NCBI GenBank assembly: GCA_963921425.1
Contig: OY992835.1
Coordinates: forward strand, 13,206,001-13,270,000
Direction of reading: 5' to 3'
Source: Dryas octopetala
Taxonomy: Eukaryota; Streptophyta; Magnoliopsida; Rosales; Rosaceae
DNA: 64,000 nt
Numbering within the stretch: the first letter of the stretch is position 1; every line of letters starts with the position of its first letter. Positions 37,588-49,760 of this stretch are shown here, piece by piece. Both the position numbers and the translations under genes were made by a program. Under the pieces are notes generated by a model. The model made no database searches, was not told where the DNA came from, and saw only the letters and a program-made list of their open reading frames with translations.

Positions 37588-37981
37588 TGCAGGATTTATT
37601 CAGAGGTCAGCAAGTAATATATGCTTGTAGACACTGGCTTTTCCTAGTCTCACAGAAAGATGTGAAGGAATAAAATCAAGTATATATACACACACAGACA
37701 CACACACACACACACTAAGTGCTTTACATGGGACTTAGCAATTTGGAATACCAAAGACTTTCCATGGAACATAGCAATTTGGGTACAGATAGTTTTAAAG
37801 AAGGTAAGGTTTAATTCTCTTTAAGCAAAAAATTGGGCATGTAGCACTAGACAGAGTTGGTAGGAGAACATGTGGAAGTGAATGATGATTGCTTCCATAC
37901 TTTGCTCCTCTTCTCAGAAAGATGGTGTTTGGAATGTGTTATCTGATATGGCCTATGGCATCATTCTAGCAGACTTGCAGT

Positions 37982-38013
<32 letters not shown>

Positions 38014-38939
38014 GCTAAGCACTTGCAGATTGGCAGGTAATGTCAGCAACATTTAAGCGTATTTTACAAGTTGGCCTTTCTTTCAGAAACTGATAATTAA
38101 GCAATTGTCAGCTTTAAATTTAGATCACTGTTATATATAGTAAGGCGCATTTGGCTAACAGAGGATTTTGGTCTTATGCGGCATTTCTAATTATTTATAG
38201 TGACCAATAGAACCAAATCTTCAGTAATATTACTATCAATTGTCAAGTCCTTTATCCCTTTTCTTCCTTTAGTCCACTTTTTCGGATTCCTCCAATATCT
38301 TTATGCATAAAAAGAAAGTACAATGAATATTTTAAAAATAATGGGGGGAACTGAGAAATTACCGTAAATTACTTGGGTTCTGTTATTTTTTGGTTTAAGG
38401 TTATACTCATAGGTTTATGAATTTAGGTGCTTTGAGTAAGTAATTATCCAAGTCTTGTCAGGGTTTTGAGTGAGATGAACATGCCTTAATATAAAATTTC
38501 GAGAGAGAGAGAGAGAGAGGGAGAGAGCAAATTCTCATTATTTTTTTCTCAGTTTAACAGATCCACCATATAGTTAAGAACTCAATCAATAAAAATCAAC
38601 CGTTGGATTCTATTTTTTTTTTTTTAGTAAGTAATTATCCAAGTCTTGTCAGGGTTTTGAGGAAAATGAACTCCTGTGCAATGAATGAGAGTGTCGTAAT
38701 ATACTAGAAGCAACTGTAAATGATACATCATTTACAAAGAACCTGGAGAGGGGGGACTTGACATTGTTGTCATAAATACACAGGTTGCTTACTCTACTTT
38801 TTCTTATTGAATTTGAGAACAAAAACAAAGAAAAGAAAAAGGTGATACAGGGAACCCTCCACTTGAGATTTTCAGGCAAAAAGGCGAAAAAAGAAAGATC
38901 TTAAAAATAAATTAAAAAAATAAAGCAGACCAGCTCAAC
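37588..38939. other. Spacer with CA and GA microsatellites
   Basis: It contains (CA)n at 37690-37716, (GA)n at 37983-38008 and (GA)n at 38501-38527. TAAGTAATTATCCAAGTCTT occurs twice (near 38439 and 38629). The last part is the 3-prime flank of the calcineurin-B-like gene. No other gene was seen. Confidence 0.5.
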
Positions 38940-41900
38940 TTAGTCAATTGGCACTTCAACCTCCATTTTTAGGCCATAACTGCCAAGAACCTGCATTAGA
39001 TACAAAGCGGTAATGAAATATATAAAATGCCTGATGGAAATTCAAAAATGAATAAAACCATGCATAGCTATTGGAGATGTATAAGGTATACTATAATATA
39101 AATAATAGCGGGAATTCACATTAAACGTCTCAGAGAGCCATCTGGAACTTGAAATTGGGCTGATATGGAAAAATCAAACTGTATTACAAACAAAAACAGA
39201 CCCTTATAGGCTTGCCAAGTTGGGTTTCCATGTGTAAAAGTAAGTTAATCAGATGATTCTGTCATGGTTTTTCACTGGCCAAGTGGGCAACCGAATGTCT
39301 GATAGTTAATAGTGTCATCTAAAAAGCACATAAAATGCTGGACCCAAGAATCTAACACAAAAATTCCACATCCCAAAGATATTAAATACCTATGCATTTG
39401 GCTAAACTACTATCTCTTAAGTTCTAGTTGAATTGATCCCTTATACACTATGGAAAAATTCACAGCCTGGAGCCTAAATCAGACATTCAAAATCCACTTG
39501 TAAGCAGGGACTCCTTTTTCTATTCTTAACTTCTGAGTGAAATTAAACTCCTATTCAAAAAAGAAATTTGGATAAACCACATATATAACATAAATTTGTG
39601 CATGAAATCAGCCACCTATAAGACTCTAGCTGGAGAAGTTGTCTGGGAGTTGCTTTCATGATTACAAAGTTACATTCATAAATCCTCCTTAGTATATGAA
39701 GAAAAAAAAAAAAGAAAAGAAGAAAAGATGATATAACTAATGGTTAAATCATTTCAGCCATCATTTAAAGACTAAGGAAGTCATGAGCGAGATATAAGCA
39801 AGTACCCAAACAGCCACCCTCTCCTCTATAGGGTATAAAATTGTTGTCACAAGAAATATATGATAGTAGAATATAAAATACCTTAACGAAGTCATCTAAA
39901 GTTAAATAAGATTCCCTTTTATATCCTGCTTCTTGCAGGACTTGGATCAATGCTTTCTGAAAATGAAAGACCAAAGCAAACAAAGGGCACAAGGAAAGAA
40001 AAATTTGTTATGCTGCTATGAAATCTAAAACAAACCGAATAATTTAACATGTGCATGCAAAAAATCATCATGCTATGCTGCAAACATGGAGTGGTGCAAA
40101 TACAACAAGGTATATAAGTATGTCCAAGATCATTTTTTGGAAAAGAACATTAGGACAAAGGGTGATAGGATGCAACCATCATCGAACAAAATACAGAACA
40201 TGTAATTAAATTTTAGAGTATTTATCTTATGTTCAAACAATAGTCATCTTTCCATAATTAAATACATATATATAATTTCAAGAATGTGACTATAAAAAAT
40301 ATAAGAGCATTTTTAATGCTGGAGGAAGTAGAACATTTTCAGAGTCTTAGAAAGGGTACTAAAATGTGAAGATGTCCATCAGATATTATCCTCTTGATCA
40401 ATGTTAAATATCTCCTCTAAAAGCCATCAGAAGGATTTCCTAATGACATAACATCACATTTACCTATGTGACTGTTAACTAGATGCTCCTCATTTCAGTC
40501 ATTAATATATCTTAACCAGTTAACCGTTGTGACCATTAAGTTCTTTTTTTTTTCCTTTTTCTTTTGGTAAGTTTAAACATTGTGATTTTTAAAAATCCAG
40601 AAAGACTCTTTCTGTTTCATAATAGCTCTGCAGTACATTTGTCATATGAATACTTCAAAAGAAGCATGAGAATGGCAATTGCACTAGCTTGTAACATGAA
40701 TATTCTACTTTGACTGTCCTTTCAAGTATTCCAAATCCATTCTTGACAGTTCCATTTGTCTTTATCAGGAGTTAAGGGCATGTGTCTGATTATGCACACG
40801 CATGTGTGTTTGCAAGCATGTTAATAATGGAGTGTCATAATATGCTCCTTGACTACATAAAACATTTCAATGGAGTGTGATAAGCATGTGAAGAATTGTA
40901 GAAAACTAGACTTGAACAATTTATTAATCATGTAACCTAGACCCAGACCCACATATGTAACAAAACATACAATGACACCAATGTTGTGGTTTTGTCTCGT
41001 CGGAAATTTCTGGAGGAAGCTACAGTTCTGGCCAAGAGCAGTAGGGAGACTGGGCAGTGGGGTAGTTTGTTGTTTTCCTAGTGGGGTACGATTTTGGAAG
41101 ACAAATAGGACTTGCACAAGACTTTCCTAGTGTGGGAAGGAGTTCTAAAGGGTTTTCCTTGTGTACAAGGGAATAGAATTAGCTAATAAGTAGATTACCT
41201 AATTCTATTAGGATTAGGAATCCATATTGTAAGAGGTAAGTCTATGCTCTATAAATAGGCTGCTGCAAGTCTCATAAATAAAAAAATATATAGCTAGAGA
41301 CTTCTAGGGAAGAAACTCAAAGGGAGACTCGGGTTAGAGACTCAAGGGTGAGTGACTTCAAGGGAAGGGTTTTTCAAGAGGGAAAAACACAAGAGAGCTA
41401 TTTGTGCAAGAGAGAAGAGAGCGGCTGCGAGTTGGGTAGTATAGGGTTTCAATAAGTTCTTGTACTCTTATTCTATACATAGTGCAGCTGTGATTCTCTA
41501 AGGATCACACGGGGACGTAGGCAAAGTTAGCCGAACCTCGATAACAAATCTTGGTGTTCTTTGTGTTTACTTTTGCTGCCATATTGTGTGTTGTTTGCTA
41601 TATCTATTTTAACTCTAGAATACATCAAGGACAAGATCACAGGGGGTGTTAATTCACTACAATTGGTATCAGAGCCAGGTTGGTAATAGGTGTCCGTGAT
41701 GTCTAGAGGAGGTCGAAGCATGGACTTAGGGGATTTAAGGCCTGCTTTGAAGCCATATGATGGCAAGGATGATTTTACAGATTGGCAACGGATGATGAAG
41801 AACGTGCTGGTGCAGCAGGATCTGGATGATGCACTTCTTGGTGAGAAGCCGACAACCACGTCAGAAGGAACATGGAACAAGGTTCTCAAGAAGGCCAAGA

Positions 41901-44900
41901 GTTCAATAGAGATCCACCTCACAAGATCCGTGAGGTCTCACATCACAGAGGCGATGACAGCAAAAGAAGCATGGGACAAGTTAGAGAGTGTTTATATGGG
42001 CAAGACGGTGTCCAATAAACTCTTCTTGAAGGATGAACTCTTCGGGCTTCGACTAGAAGAAGGTGGAGATGTAGCGGATCATGAATGCAAATTTCAGCAT
42101 TGCATAGCTAATCTCGACAAGGTCGAAGAAGTTTACAAGGATGATGATAAGGCTATCATCTTGCTGAGATCCCTGCCATCTTCTTTCAAGCACTTCCGAA
42201 CAACTTTGATGTTTGGAAAGGAGACTCTAAAGCTTGATGACGTGGTGCAAGCGCTCCAGTCATATGCAAAGTTAGATGATTTAACTGAAGGCACTCAGTC
42301 ATCACAAGGCCTTTACGCTAAGGGCAAGGAGAAGAGTCGAGGGAAGGGAAGGAAAGGAGGGGCAGATCTAGCAAAAAGGGGAAGTCCAATGATTCCGATG
42401 AAGAAGGTGGTTGCTTCGAGTGTGGTTCACTAGACCACTGGAAAAGGGATTGCCAGATATGGCTGGAGAAGAAGAAGAAAAGGGATGAAAACTCAAGTAA
42501 CGTCGTGGTCGACGATGGGGAGCTTTTGGTGGTATCTTCAGGTAATTCTACTCCACATGCTTGGTATTTGGACTCCGGATGTAGTTTTCATATGTGTGCA
42601 AACAAGGAGTGGTTTCATACATATGAGGAATCTAGTAAGGGCAAAGTTTTGTTGGGGGATAACTCTGTGTGCAAGATTCATGGCGTCGGCACAGTCAAGG
42701 TGAAGATGCAAGATGGAATTGTTAGGTTGCTTGGGAATGTGCAATATATTCCTACATTGAAAAGAAATCTTATCTCTCTTGGAACTCTAGAGAAGAATGG
42801 GTTTGCATTCAAGTCTAGAGCAGGGAAGCTCCAAGTCTCAGAAGGATTAAGTGTGATCCTAAAGGGAGTTGTGCAATCTAATAATCTCTACAAGCTTTCC
42901 GGGGTTACAGTGATAGGTGGAGCAGCTGCGTCTACCAAAGAGAGCTTGGATGTTGAGCTCATGGAGCATTGTAACAAGGGAGAGCAAGGGCATCATCTCA
43001 CAAAGGAAGAGTCTCATCAAATAAGTGCTACGGCTAAGGAAGAAGAAACAACAAATCATGATTGTTGCTTGGTTAGTTATTCATCAAAGATTGACTTCAA
43101 GGATGCAGCAAGGGAAGTCAATAAAGATGAGGAAGGTTTGATTGTTGTTAAGGAAGATGCAACCATAAAGGCAATCAAGGTGGTTATGAAGGTAAATCCA
43201 GTTCAAGAGAAGGCCAACTCTGAGCTGGTGGAGCATAACACAAGGGTTGAAGAGTTTGGGCAGCAACAACAATCAACAAAGGTTCAAGAACAGGTAGAGA
43301 AAAAGAGCACAAGGCAGTCCAAGCCCAAAAGTACCATCAAGCTAACTCATAAGTTTTGGTGGGAAAAGGACAGAGGTTACTATAGTGTTAGTAAGGGAAA
43401 TCCGGCTACATTCAAGGGGGCTTGTGAGAGTAAGGAATGGGAACGTCGGAGGTGTGCTAGGTTGTCTCTACAAAGGAACTTCAGTTGGAAGTTAGTTCCT
43501 AAATCCAAGGAGAACGTTGGCTATGAATGGGTTTATGGAACAAAAGGCGAAGAGAATCTTGAGGCTGCAATTAAGATTCGAAGGTACAAGCTCGGGTTGA
43601 GCTTGCTCAATCTTCAAAGTTAGTTGATTGAGGTGGAGCACCTTCTCACTTAAGGTGCATTGAGGCAATAGGTTTTTTGCCAATGTGAAGGGGTTTTGGA
43701 GGTTTGTTCGAGGTTACTTCAAGACTAGAGAATATCTCGAAGGTACAACATTCATGGCTTTGGTTCCGACTCGCCAAGGTGGAGATTGTTGTGGTTTTGT
43801 CTCGTCGGAAATTTCTGGAGGAAGCTACAGTTCTGGCCAAGAGCAGTAGGGAGACTGGGCAGTGGGGTAGTTTGTTGTTTTCCTAGTGGGGTACGATTTT
43901 GGAAGACAAATAGGACTTGCACAAGACTTTCCTAGTGTGGGAAGGAGTTCTAAAGGGTTTTCCTTGTGTACAAGGGAATAGAATTAGCTAATAAGTAGAT
44001 TACCTAATTCTATTAGGATTAGGAATCCATATTGTAAGAGGTAAGTCTATGCTCTATAAATAGGCTGCTGCAAGTCTCATAAATAAAAAAATATATAGCT
44101 AGAGACTTCTAGGGAAGAAACTCAAAGGGAGACTCGGGTTAGAGACTCAAGGGTGAGTGACTTCAAGGGAAGGGTTTTTCAAGAGGGAAAAACACAAGAG
44201 AGCTATTTGTGCAAGAGAGAAGAGAGCGGCTGCGAGTTGGGTAGTATAGGGTTTCAATAAGTTCTTGTACTCTTATTCTATACATAGTGCAGCTGTGATT
44301 CTCTAAGGATCACACGGGGACGTAGGCAAAGTTAGCCGAACCTCGATAACAAATCTTGGTGTTCTTTGTGTTTACTTTTGCTGCCATATTGTGTGTTGTT
44401 TGCTATATCTATTTTAACTCTAGAATACATCAAGGACAAGATCACAGGGGGTGTTAATTCACTACAACCAAAACCTCACTATGCAGCCATAGTAATAAGG
44501 ATAACAATTTTCAGGTTCTGTGTCAGACTAAGGTATTGATCAAAAGGAACAACTTGATGATCCTCACTGAAAATTTCATGAGTCAGTGAGTCACCAACGG
44601 ATAGCTTGAATACAAAACTCAATATACACCAATTACTTGAGTATCAATCAAAACCATAAACTCTTATCCTGCAATGCTATGACTAAATGATCAAAGAAAG
44701 AGAGAGAATTGGTAAAAGCCTTATTGTACCTCTCTTAGCTCGTCAGACATAAATGGACCAGACAAATCACGCAACACTTCTACTATATCATTGAAAGACA
44801 CCTTTCCATTAAAGTCTGAGTCATAAACCTTGAAAATAACTGAAAAGGAGACAAAGTTAATGTTAATACAAACAGCCAAACATGTTGATTTCCTTAGACT

Positions 44901-45743
44901 CCAGGTCAAAACAATTCCTTAAGTCATAATCAAACCCCAACCCCTAAAGCAATAAGAAATGACTGAACCAAAATAAGCAATAACATATACAGAGTTGAAA
45001 TACCAATTCGAGCAAATAAAAATATCAATCATGTCTATGATACACACTCCTCCTTCAGAATACAAGCAGTCACTAGTGTTATTACCCACTCCTTAGGATA
45101 TGTAATAACTTGTCTTATCTAACTAAAACCCAAACTAAATACAATGCATTTCACAAACATAAAAGAAGCAGTTCACTATGAAGTTTAATATTTAACATGA
45201 CCAAAAAACTTACGTTCACTTTTCTGCTGCATAGAAGCTCTAGCACTAAACGCAGACAAGAAAGCCACAAAGTCCTTAAAGTTCAAACCATCAACCATCT
45301 TAAGCAGCCTCTAAGGAAAGCACAAAGCAAAGCCATCAGTTAGGAAATGCAAACCATGAATTGCCAATGAAACAGAAAGCTAAATTATACTCAGAGTTAA
45401 CTCTGACTTAAACAACTAAATATAAGCTCATCTTGGCAGCGGACTACCTTAGAGAGTGGATTCATTGCAAACTCAGGGACTGATAAGAATTCATCAGCTG
45501 AGATAAAACCCTTTGCATTCCGATCAAGTTGACAAAATCTTTGATACAAGGATACAATTTCTTGCTGAGAAACTAATTTTCAAACCAAAATCAGATAGAC
45601 TAAGTATTAGCATTAATAACAATAGCAAAAGGGAACACATGAAATAGAGAAAAAAAAAAAAAAAAAACCCCACATAGATAATTGCAGTGTTCCTGTACTT
45701 CTTCAATGTCATACTGAGTTAGCATGGATGAGGCACTCCCCAT
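38940..45743 (-). CDS. Calcineurin-B-like EF-hand protein (At3g18430 type)
   Basis: Six exons: 45743-45674, 45572-45448, 45310-45214, 44839-44730, 39956-39882 and 38990-38940, giving 175 residues, the length of the Arabidopsis protein. The start MGSASSMLTQYDIEEVQ offers an N-myristoylation site (Gly2). Four EF-hand units follow: LDRNAKGFISADEFL, a degenerate one (DGLNFKDFVAFLSAF), YDSDFNGKVSFNDIVEVL (canonical D-x-D-x-G loop) and a diverged last hand (LTLDDFVKVLGS). It ends MEVEVPID. It binds calcium and is related to calcineurin regulatory subunit B, although plants lack a classical catalytic A subunit, so its partner is unknown. Intron 4 is 4.8 kb because a copia retrotransposon sits in it, antisense to the gene; splice sites are intact. 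Confidence 0.93.
40982..41661 (+). repeat. Copia 5-prime LTR
   Basis: It contains a TATAAATAG promoter box near 41250 and TG...CA ends. It reads as identical to the 3-prime LTR. Confidence 0.95.
41664..41675 (+). other. Copia primer-binding site
   Basis: TGGTATCAGAGC, complementary to initiator methionine tRNA, two bases after the LTR. Confidence 0.9.
41699..42433 (+). CDS. gag: Copia gag (frameshifted before the zinc knuckle)
   Basis: Starts at the ATG at 41699 (MSRGGRSMDLGDLRPALKPY). It has the copia gag/UBN2-type core: DFTDWQRMMKNVLVQQDLDD, SHITEAMTAKEAWDKLESVY and IILLRSLPSSFKHFRTTL. The frame leaves the conserved track around 42350-42362 (GGAAAGGAGGGGCAG) and ends at a stop in 42431-42433. 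The expected zinc knuckle CFECGSLDHWKRDC is in the next frame. One indel in a purine run would restore one long gag-pol frame; whether this is a mutation or a recoding site cannot be decided. Confidence 0.85.
   Translation: MSRGGRSMDLGDLRPALKPYDGKDDFTDWQRMMKNVLVQQDLDDALLGEKPTTTSEGTWNKVLKKAKSSIEIHLTRSVRSHITEAMTAKEAWDKLESVYMGKTVSNKLFLKDELFGLRLEEGGDVADHECKFQHCIANLDKVEEVYKDDDKAIILLRSLPSSFKHFRTTLMFGKETLKLDDVVQALQSYAKLDDLTEGTQSSQGLYAKGKEKSRGKGRKGGADLAKRGSPMIPMKKVVASSVVH
42364..43623 (+). CDS. Copia protease plus non-homologous linker and RT stub
   Basis: The frame holds the CCHC knuckle, then the aspartic protease (WYLDSGCSFHMC active site, then VGTVKVKMQDG and NLISLGTLEKNGF). Copia pol normally continues with the GAG-pre-integrase and integrase domains; here about 130 residues of low-complexity Glu/Lys/Gln-rich sequence take their place (42950-43330). 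Only the first part of reverse transcriptase remains (ACESKEWERRRCARLSLQRN, WKLVPKSKE, NVGYEWVY) before a stop at 43621. Integrase, the YVDD catalytic region and RNase H are absent, so mobility would need enzymes in trans. Confidence 0.8.
   Translation, partial: RSSKKGKSNDSDEEGGCFECGSLDHWKRDCQIWLEKKKKRDENSSNVVVDDGELLVVSSGNSTPHAWYLDSGCSFHMCANKEWFHTYEESSKGKVLLGDNSVCKIHGVGTVKVKMQDGIVRLLGNVQYIPTLKRNLISLGTLEKNGFAFKSRAGKLQVSEGLSVILKGVVQSNNLYKLSGVTVIGGAAASTKESLDVELMEHCNKGEQGHHLTKEESHQISATAKEEETTNHDCCLVSYSSKIDFKDAAREVNKDEEGLIVVKEDATIKAIKVVMKVNPVQEKANSELVEHNTRVEEFGQQQQSTKVQEQVEKKSTRQSKPKSTIKLTHKFWWEKDRGYYSVSKGNPATFKGACESKEWERRRCARLSLQRNFSWKLVPKSKENVGYEWVYGTKGEENLEAAIKIRRYKLGLSLLNLQS
43787..44466 (+). 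repeat. Copia 3-prime LTR
   Basis: 680 bp, reads identical to the 5-prime LTR, and is followed by the ACCAA target duplication. Confidence 0.95.
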
Positions 45744-47864
45744 TGGTTCTCACTACAAAACTACAAAATTTGAACAAAACTCATGTAAGCCAAACACAAA
45801 AACAAATAAATAAACACTAATTGCCAACTTCAGAAGGTTGGGTGCACTGTTTGATTGTTGAGAACCTGTGGCGGCAAAAGAAAGGAAAATTAAGTCTTAC
45901 AAAATCTACACTTCCCATATGGCTTTCATAGTTGGCTCTATGCATTTTTTAAGAAGAAATTCAACATAAAAAACTTAAAATTCAAAAGGGTCATTACCAG
46001 AACTCTTCTACCAGAACTCTTCCTTTCTTTCTTTTGTTCCTCGAGAACCAAACAGAAAATGAAAATTAAGAAGAAAAGGAAAGAAATGGTACCTGAATAC
46101 TGAGCCGAGAAAGATAAATAATTCGAGGCTTCGATAATATGATATGATTTGTTGGGGGAGAATATAAAGAGATGAGCTTTAGTTTGTGATTTGTCACCAT
46201 CGATACACTTGAAAAACAGACATTGTTTTATCTTAGGAAGTGACGACGAGGAGGTTATTCTGTTGGTTACTTTCCAAAAGAGTTCGTGATTGTATGTTTG
46301 GTTGTAGTATTAACAATCTTACAATCATGCTCTTGTGGCTTCTCTGCCCTTGGATGAATTGATAAATATTTCAGCAAAAAGATGGTACAGTATATAGTGA
46401 CATAATAGGTGATGTGGTAAATTTTCTCTTGCTAAGTTATGAACTTATGAATATAAAATCAGATTTGGGCGAAAAATAACATAATCTAAACTCACAGTTT
46501 AACAACATAAATATTACATCTCTTGTTTGGCATTTTATGTTGTTCAGGCCTCTTTTGTTGAGATATACAGTATATCTCATTTTAAATATGATGAGGTATG
46601 CATGGTTTGTGTGACTCTCTTCGCATTGTAATTCAATGATCGAAGCCATCTATTTTTCAAGTCTCTATACATGAATCATTATTGCAAAAATTAGACAAAT
46701 CGAAAATCATTTAATCATTTAATTAAAGGGCTATCATTTCAAGTTGTTATAAAATCACTATATTCGTCTACTTATTATATCACAATTGGATGTCTTAATA
46801 GTTTCTGATTTACTTAAATTTTTGCAAGGATAATTTTTGTATAAAGACTTGAAAATTAAACGGCTTCGTTCATCGAATTACAATGCGGAATAGATCTAAC
46901 CAGTTATATTTTATCATGTTTAAGATAAGATATACCGCAATGAAATTGACCTATTATATTATCAATATGATTAATAATACATTAAAATAAAAATCAATGG
47001 TCCAAATTAATAATCGAGTAACATAAGATACGAGACTGCTAAGAATTGAATCATGCTATACTGGTGACGTGCCAATTACTCCATATTTAATCCTATAGGT
47101 TTCATTGGAAGTTAGGACTAGACATGATAAAATTCAATTAAAATGAATAATTGTCCTAGTGGTTAAGAGTATTACCCATAGGACATTGGACAATACTTTG
47201 GTCACTCTTGGGGTGTACCTCCATATCACCGCAATTGATATGAACCAATGGGATATGCACACATGGCTTTTTTCTTGAAAAAATATCTTTGGAAACAACC
47301 CCAAATAGAAAATCAACAGTCGTCTAAGCTCTTCAAGGATGTATCACCGTTGAATTAAATTTATAATATTCTAAATAGATAATTCAATGGCTGATTGTAT
47401 TAGATCCAACCACTGCAATAGGTGGCTGAATAATTAATGAAGCATTGGGGTCAAAAGCATTAATTAAGCATCAATGGCAATTAAGGGGGGGGGCCTTAAG
47501 TGTGGCAAATAAAATGCATGCATAATGGATTAATGGGGAATAAATGCATGTCTTTTGATATTTTTACATCCTTTCCTTTACTTTTCTATCTTGATTACTT
47601 CGATTTTCTTTTCAACTTACGTTTAATTAATATACTGAATTAGGGGTTGAAATTGTAAGCCTATAAGTACTTCAATTTGCCGAAGTAGTGAGAAGTTGTT
47701 GGATGTTGATTAATGAAGTTTTAAGAGTTGAATTATCTCAATTTTAGTACCTATCTCTTGTTTAAGAGTCTGCCAGCCTTTCGTTTTTTGGTTCTCTACT
47801 TCTGTAGAGTGGTACACTGGTAAAAGAAACATGGTGCTTAGGGTTTTCAAGTCTCTTTGTGCAT
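45744..47864. other. Upstream flank of the calcineurin-B-like gene
   Basis: Leader and promoter side (with a possible leader intron) followed by AT-rich spacer. No other gene was recognised. Confidence 0.4.
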
Positions 47865-48226
47865 TAAGGCATGTTCGATTCAAGTTTTGGAGGCCAAAGA
47901 ATAGAAAATTAATTTTATTCTCATGTTTGGTAAGTAATGAAATTTTTGCTGGAACAATGAAATTGATTTCTTCCCTCTTGAGAAAATATTTATTTCTTTT
48001 TTTTTTATAAAACTAACTTTGCCATTATTTCAAAATAAATAATAAATTATGGTATAATTAAAAAATTGATCAAACACAACATTTACTAATTACTACTTTC
48101 AATTACTAGTATACTTTTTCAAACTTACAAAACACAAGAAAGAGAATTTCATGTTCTATTCTTTCTAAAAAATGCAAAATAATTGATTTTTCAATAAATC
48201 ATTTTTGTGAACCAAATGGCCCTAGA
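47865..48226. mobile_element. Tourist-like MITE, copy A
   Basis: About 355 bp with ends GGCATGTTCGATTCAAG and, in complement, GGGCCATTTGGTTCA. It is flanked by TAA and TAG, compatible with a PIF-type target. It has the same order of words as the copy at 49445 (TCATGTTTGGTAAGTA, ATTATTTCAAAATAAATAAT, AAACACAACATTTA). Confidence 0.6.
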
Positions 48227-48440
48227 AAATAGTGGACCCTGCTCAATTTCAGTTCTCGCACCCATTCACTTTTCCACACCCACCGCTCACACTACATCAT
48301 TAGCTACTCTAATATTGTGCATTTGTGCCCGTATTGGGAGATTACATACAATAATTTTTAGTAATAAGGACACCTGAGTCTTAGAAGTTAGATAGAGTTA
48401 TTAGTTGTCACTTGACATCGTACTCTCCTACTCGACCTAT

Positions 48441-48980
48441 AAAACTACTAGGGGTGGGAGCACTGGAGCAGTCCAATTTGGTCCAGCTTGGACATCAAAT
48501 GGCAAACCACATCAATGAATTATAACCATTTGGTTTGGTTTGACACAAAAAAAGTTTGTTAGCCGAACCAAACAAAACCCCATATAGTTGGTTTGGTTAA
48601 GAGGTTTGTGTGTACAAAAAAAAAAAATCAAATTCAACTAATAGTAATACAATTAATTAATTATTACACTTGAAATAATTTCACTAAAGCATTCAAATGC
48701 AAAATCTATATTAATAAAATAATTAAACATACAATAATATCAATGTTACAATATGTATCAAGCAAACAAGTAACCATGCAAGTACAATCATACGATGCCA
48801 CATATAAAAAAATTATAGAAGGGATGGTCCAGATCAGTTTCTAAAAATTCCAAATTATTACTAAACCAGTTTAGAATGGTTCGGTTTTTTAAACTGCTTA
48901 ACTTTTCTGTTAACCAAATTGAACTAATTTTGGCAGTTTAGTCCAATCCCCGCTGGTTTTTGCACACCCTTAAAAACTAA
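48441..48980. mobile_element. hAT-type MITE
   Basis: Element 48449-48972 (524 bp) starts TAGGGGTGGG and its complement starts TAAGGGTGTG. Flanks AAAACTAC and AAAACTAA agree at 7 of 8 bases. It is rich in GGTTTGGTT words on both arms. No coding capacity. Confidence 0.6.
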
Positions 48981-49441
48981 GAAAAATTAGAATTTAGTCA
49001 TTCTAATATTTTTTATTTGGAAAAAAACCTTATGACTTTTTTTTTTTCTAAATAAAGCCCTTTGACAATTGCATTGTCAAAGAAATATATCATTATTTTT
49101 TTACGGGTTCACCTCATACCTTTTTAAGGTATAGAATAAGGTTTATAGAGAATATATTTATTGATTCGTCTGGTGTCTAAATATATGATTAATTTACAAG
49201 TTAAAATCTAGTGTAAAACTAACAAACCAGAGCTTGAGGAAAAAATAAAAATATAATGCCGAACACTCAAAAATAGCCGTCGAGTGCTCAGTACTTGATA
49301 TATATGAAAAAAAATATATAAACTAATAGACTAATATTATGTAACATGAAATGGTTACAATATTATTAGATTTTAGTTATAATTTTAAAAGCCTTTAATC
49401 AGTAAATTGTAAAATTAAAGAACTTGGATACCCATTCGCAT

Positions 49442-49760
49442 TAAGGACCCATTTGGTTCAAGTTTTGGAGAACTGGGAATGACAAATCAATTTCATTCTC
49501 ATGTTTGGTAAGTACGGAGAAATGAAATTGATTTCCCCCTCCTGGGAAATCACTTATTATTTCTTTTTGAACAAAATTAACCCTGCTATTATTTCAAAAT
49601 AAATAATAGATTAGGACACAATTGAAAAACTAACCAAACACAACATTTATTACTTCTAATTCTTAGTTTACTTTCCCAAACTTACGAAACAACAGGAAAA
49701 AAAATTTCACATTCCCTTCCCCCCGAAAAATGCAAAGGAATTAATTTCTCGAGAAGATGT
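49442..49760. mobile_element. Tourist-like MITE, copy B (right end missing)
   Basis: Starts GGACCCATTTGGTTCAAG after a TAA and follows copy A closely for about 300 bases in the same orientation. The right terminus is lost or diverged near 49745. Confidence 0.55.

Larger units (their letters stand above)
40977..44471 (+). mobile_element. Young, internally deleted Ty1/copia retrotransposon
   Basis: LTRs at 40982-41661 and 43787-44466 are both 680 bp, start TGTTGTGG and end CACTACA, and read as identical. The 5-bp target duplication ACCAA is at 40977-40981 and 44467-44471. PBS TGGTATCAGAGC (initiator tRNA-Met type) is at 41664-41675. A purine-rich tract AAGGTGGAGA precedes the 3-prime LTR. The internal 2.1 kb encodes gag, protease and only a stub of reverse transcriptase, so the element is non-autonomous. 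It lies in a calcineurin-B-like intron. Confidence 0.97.
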
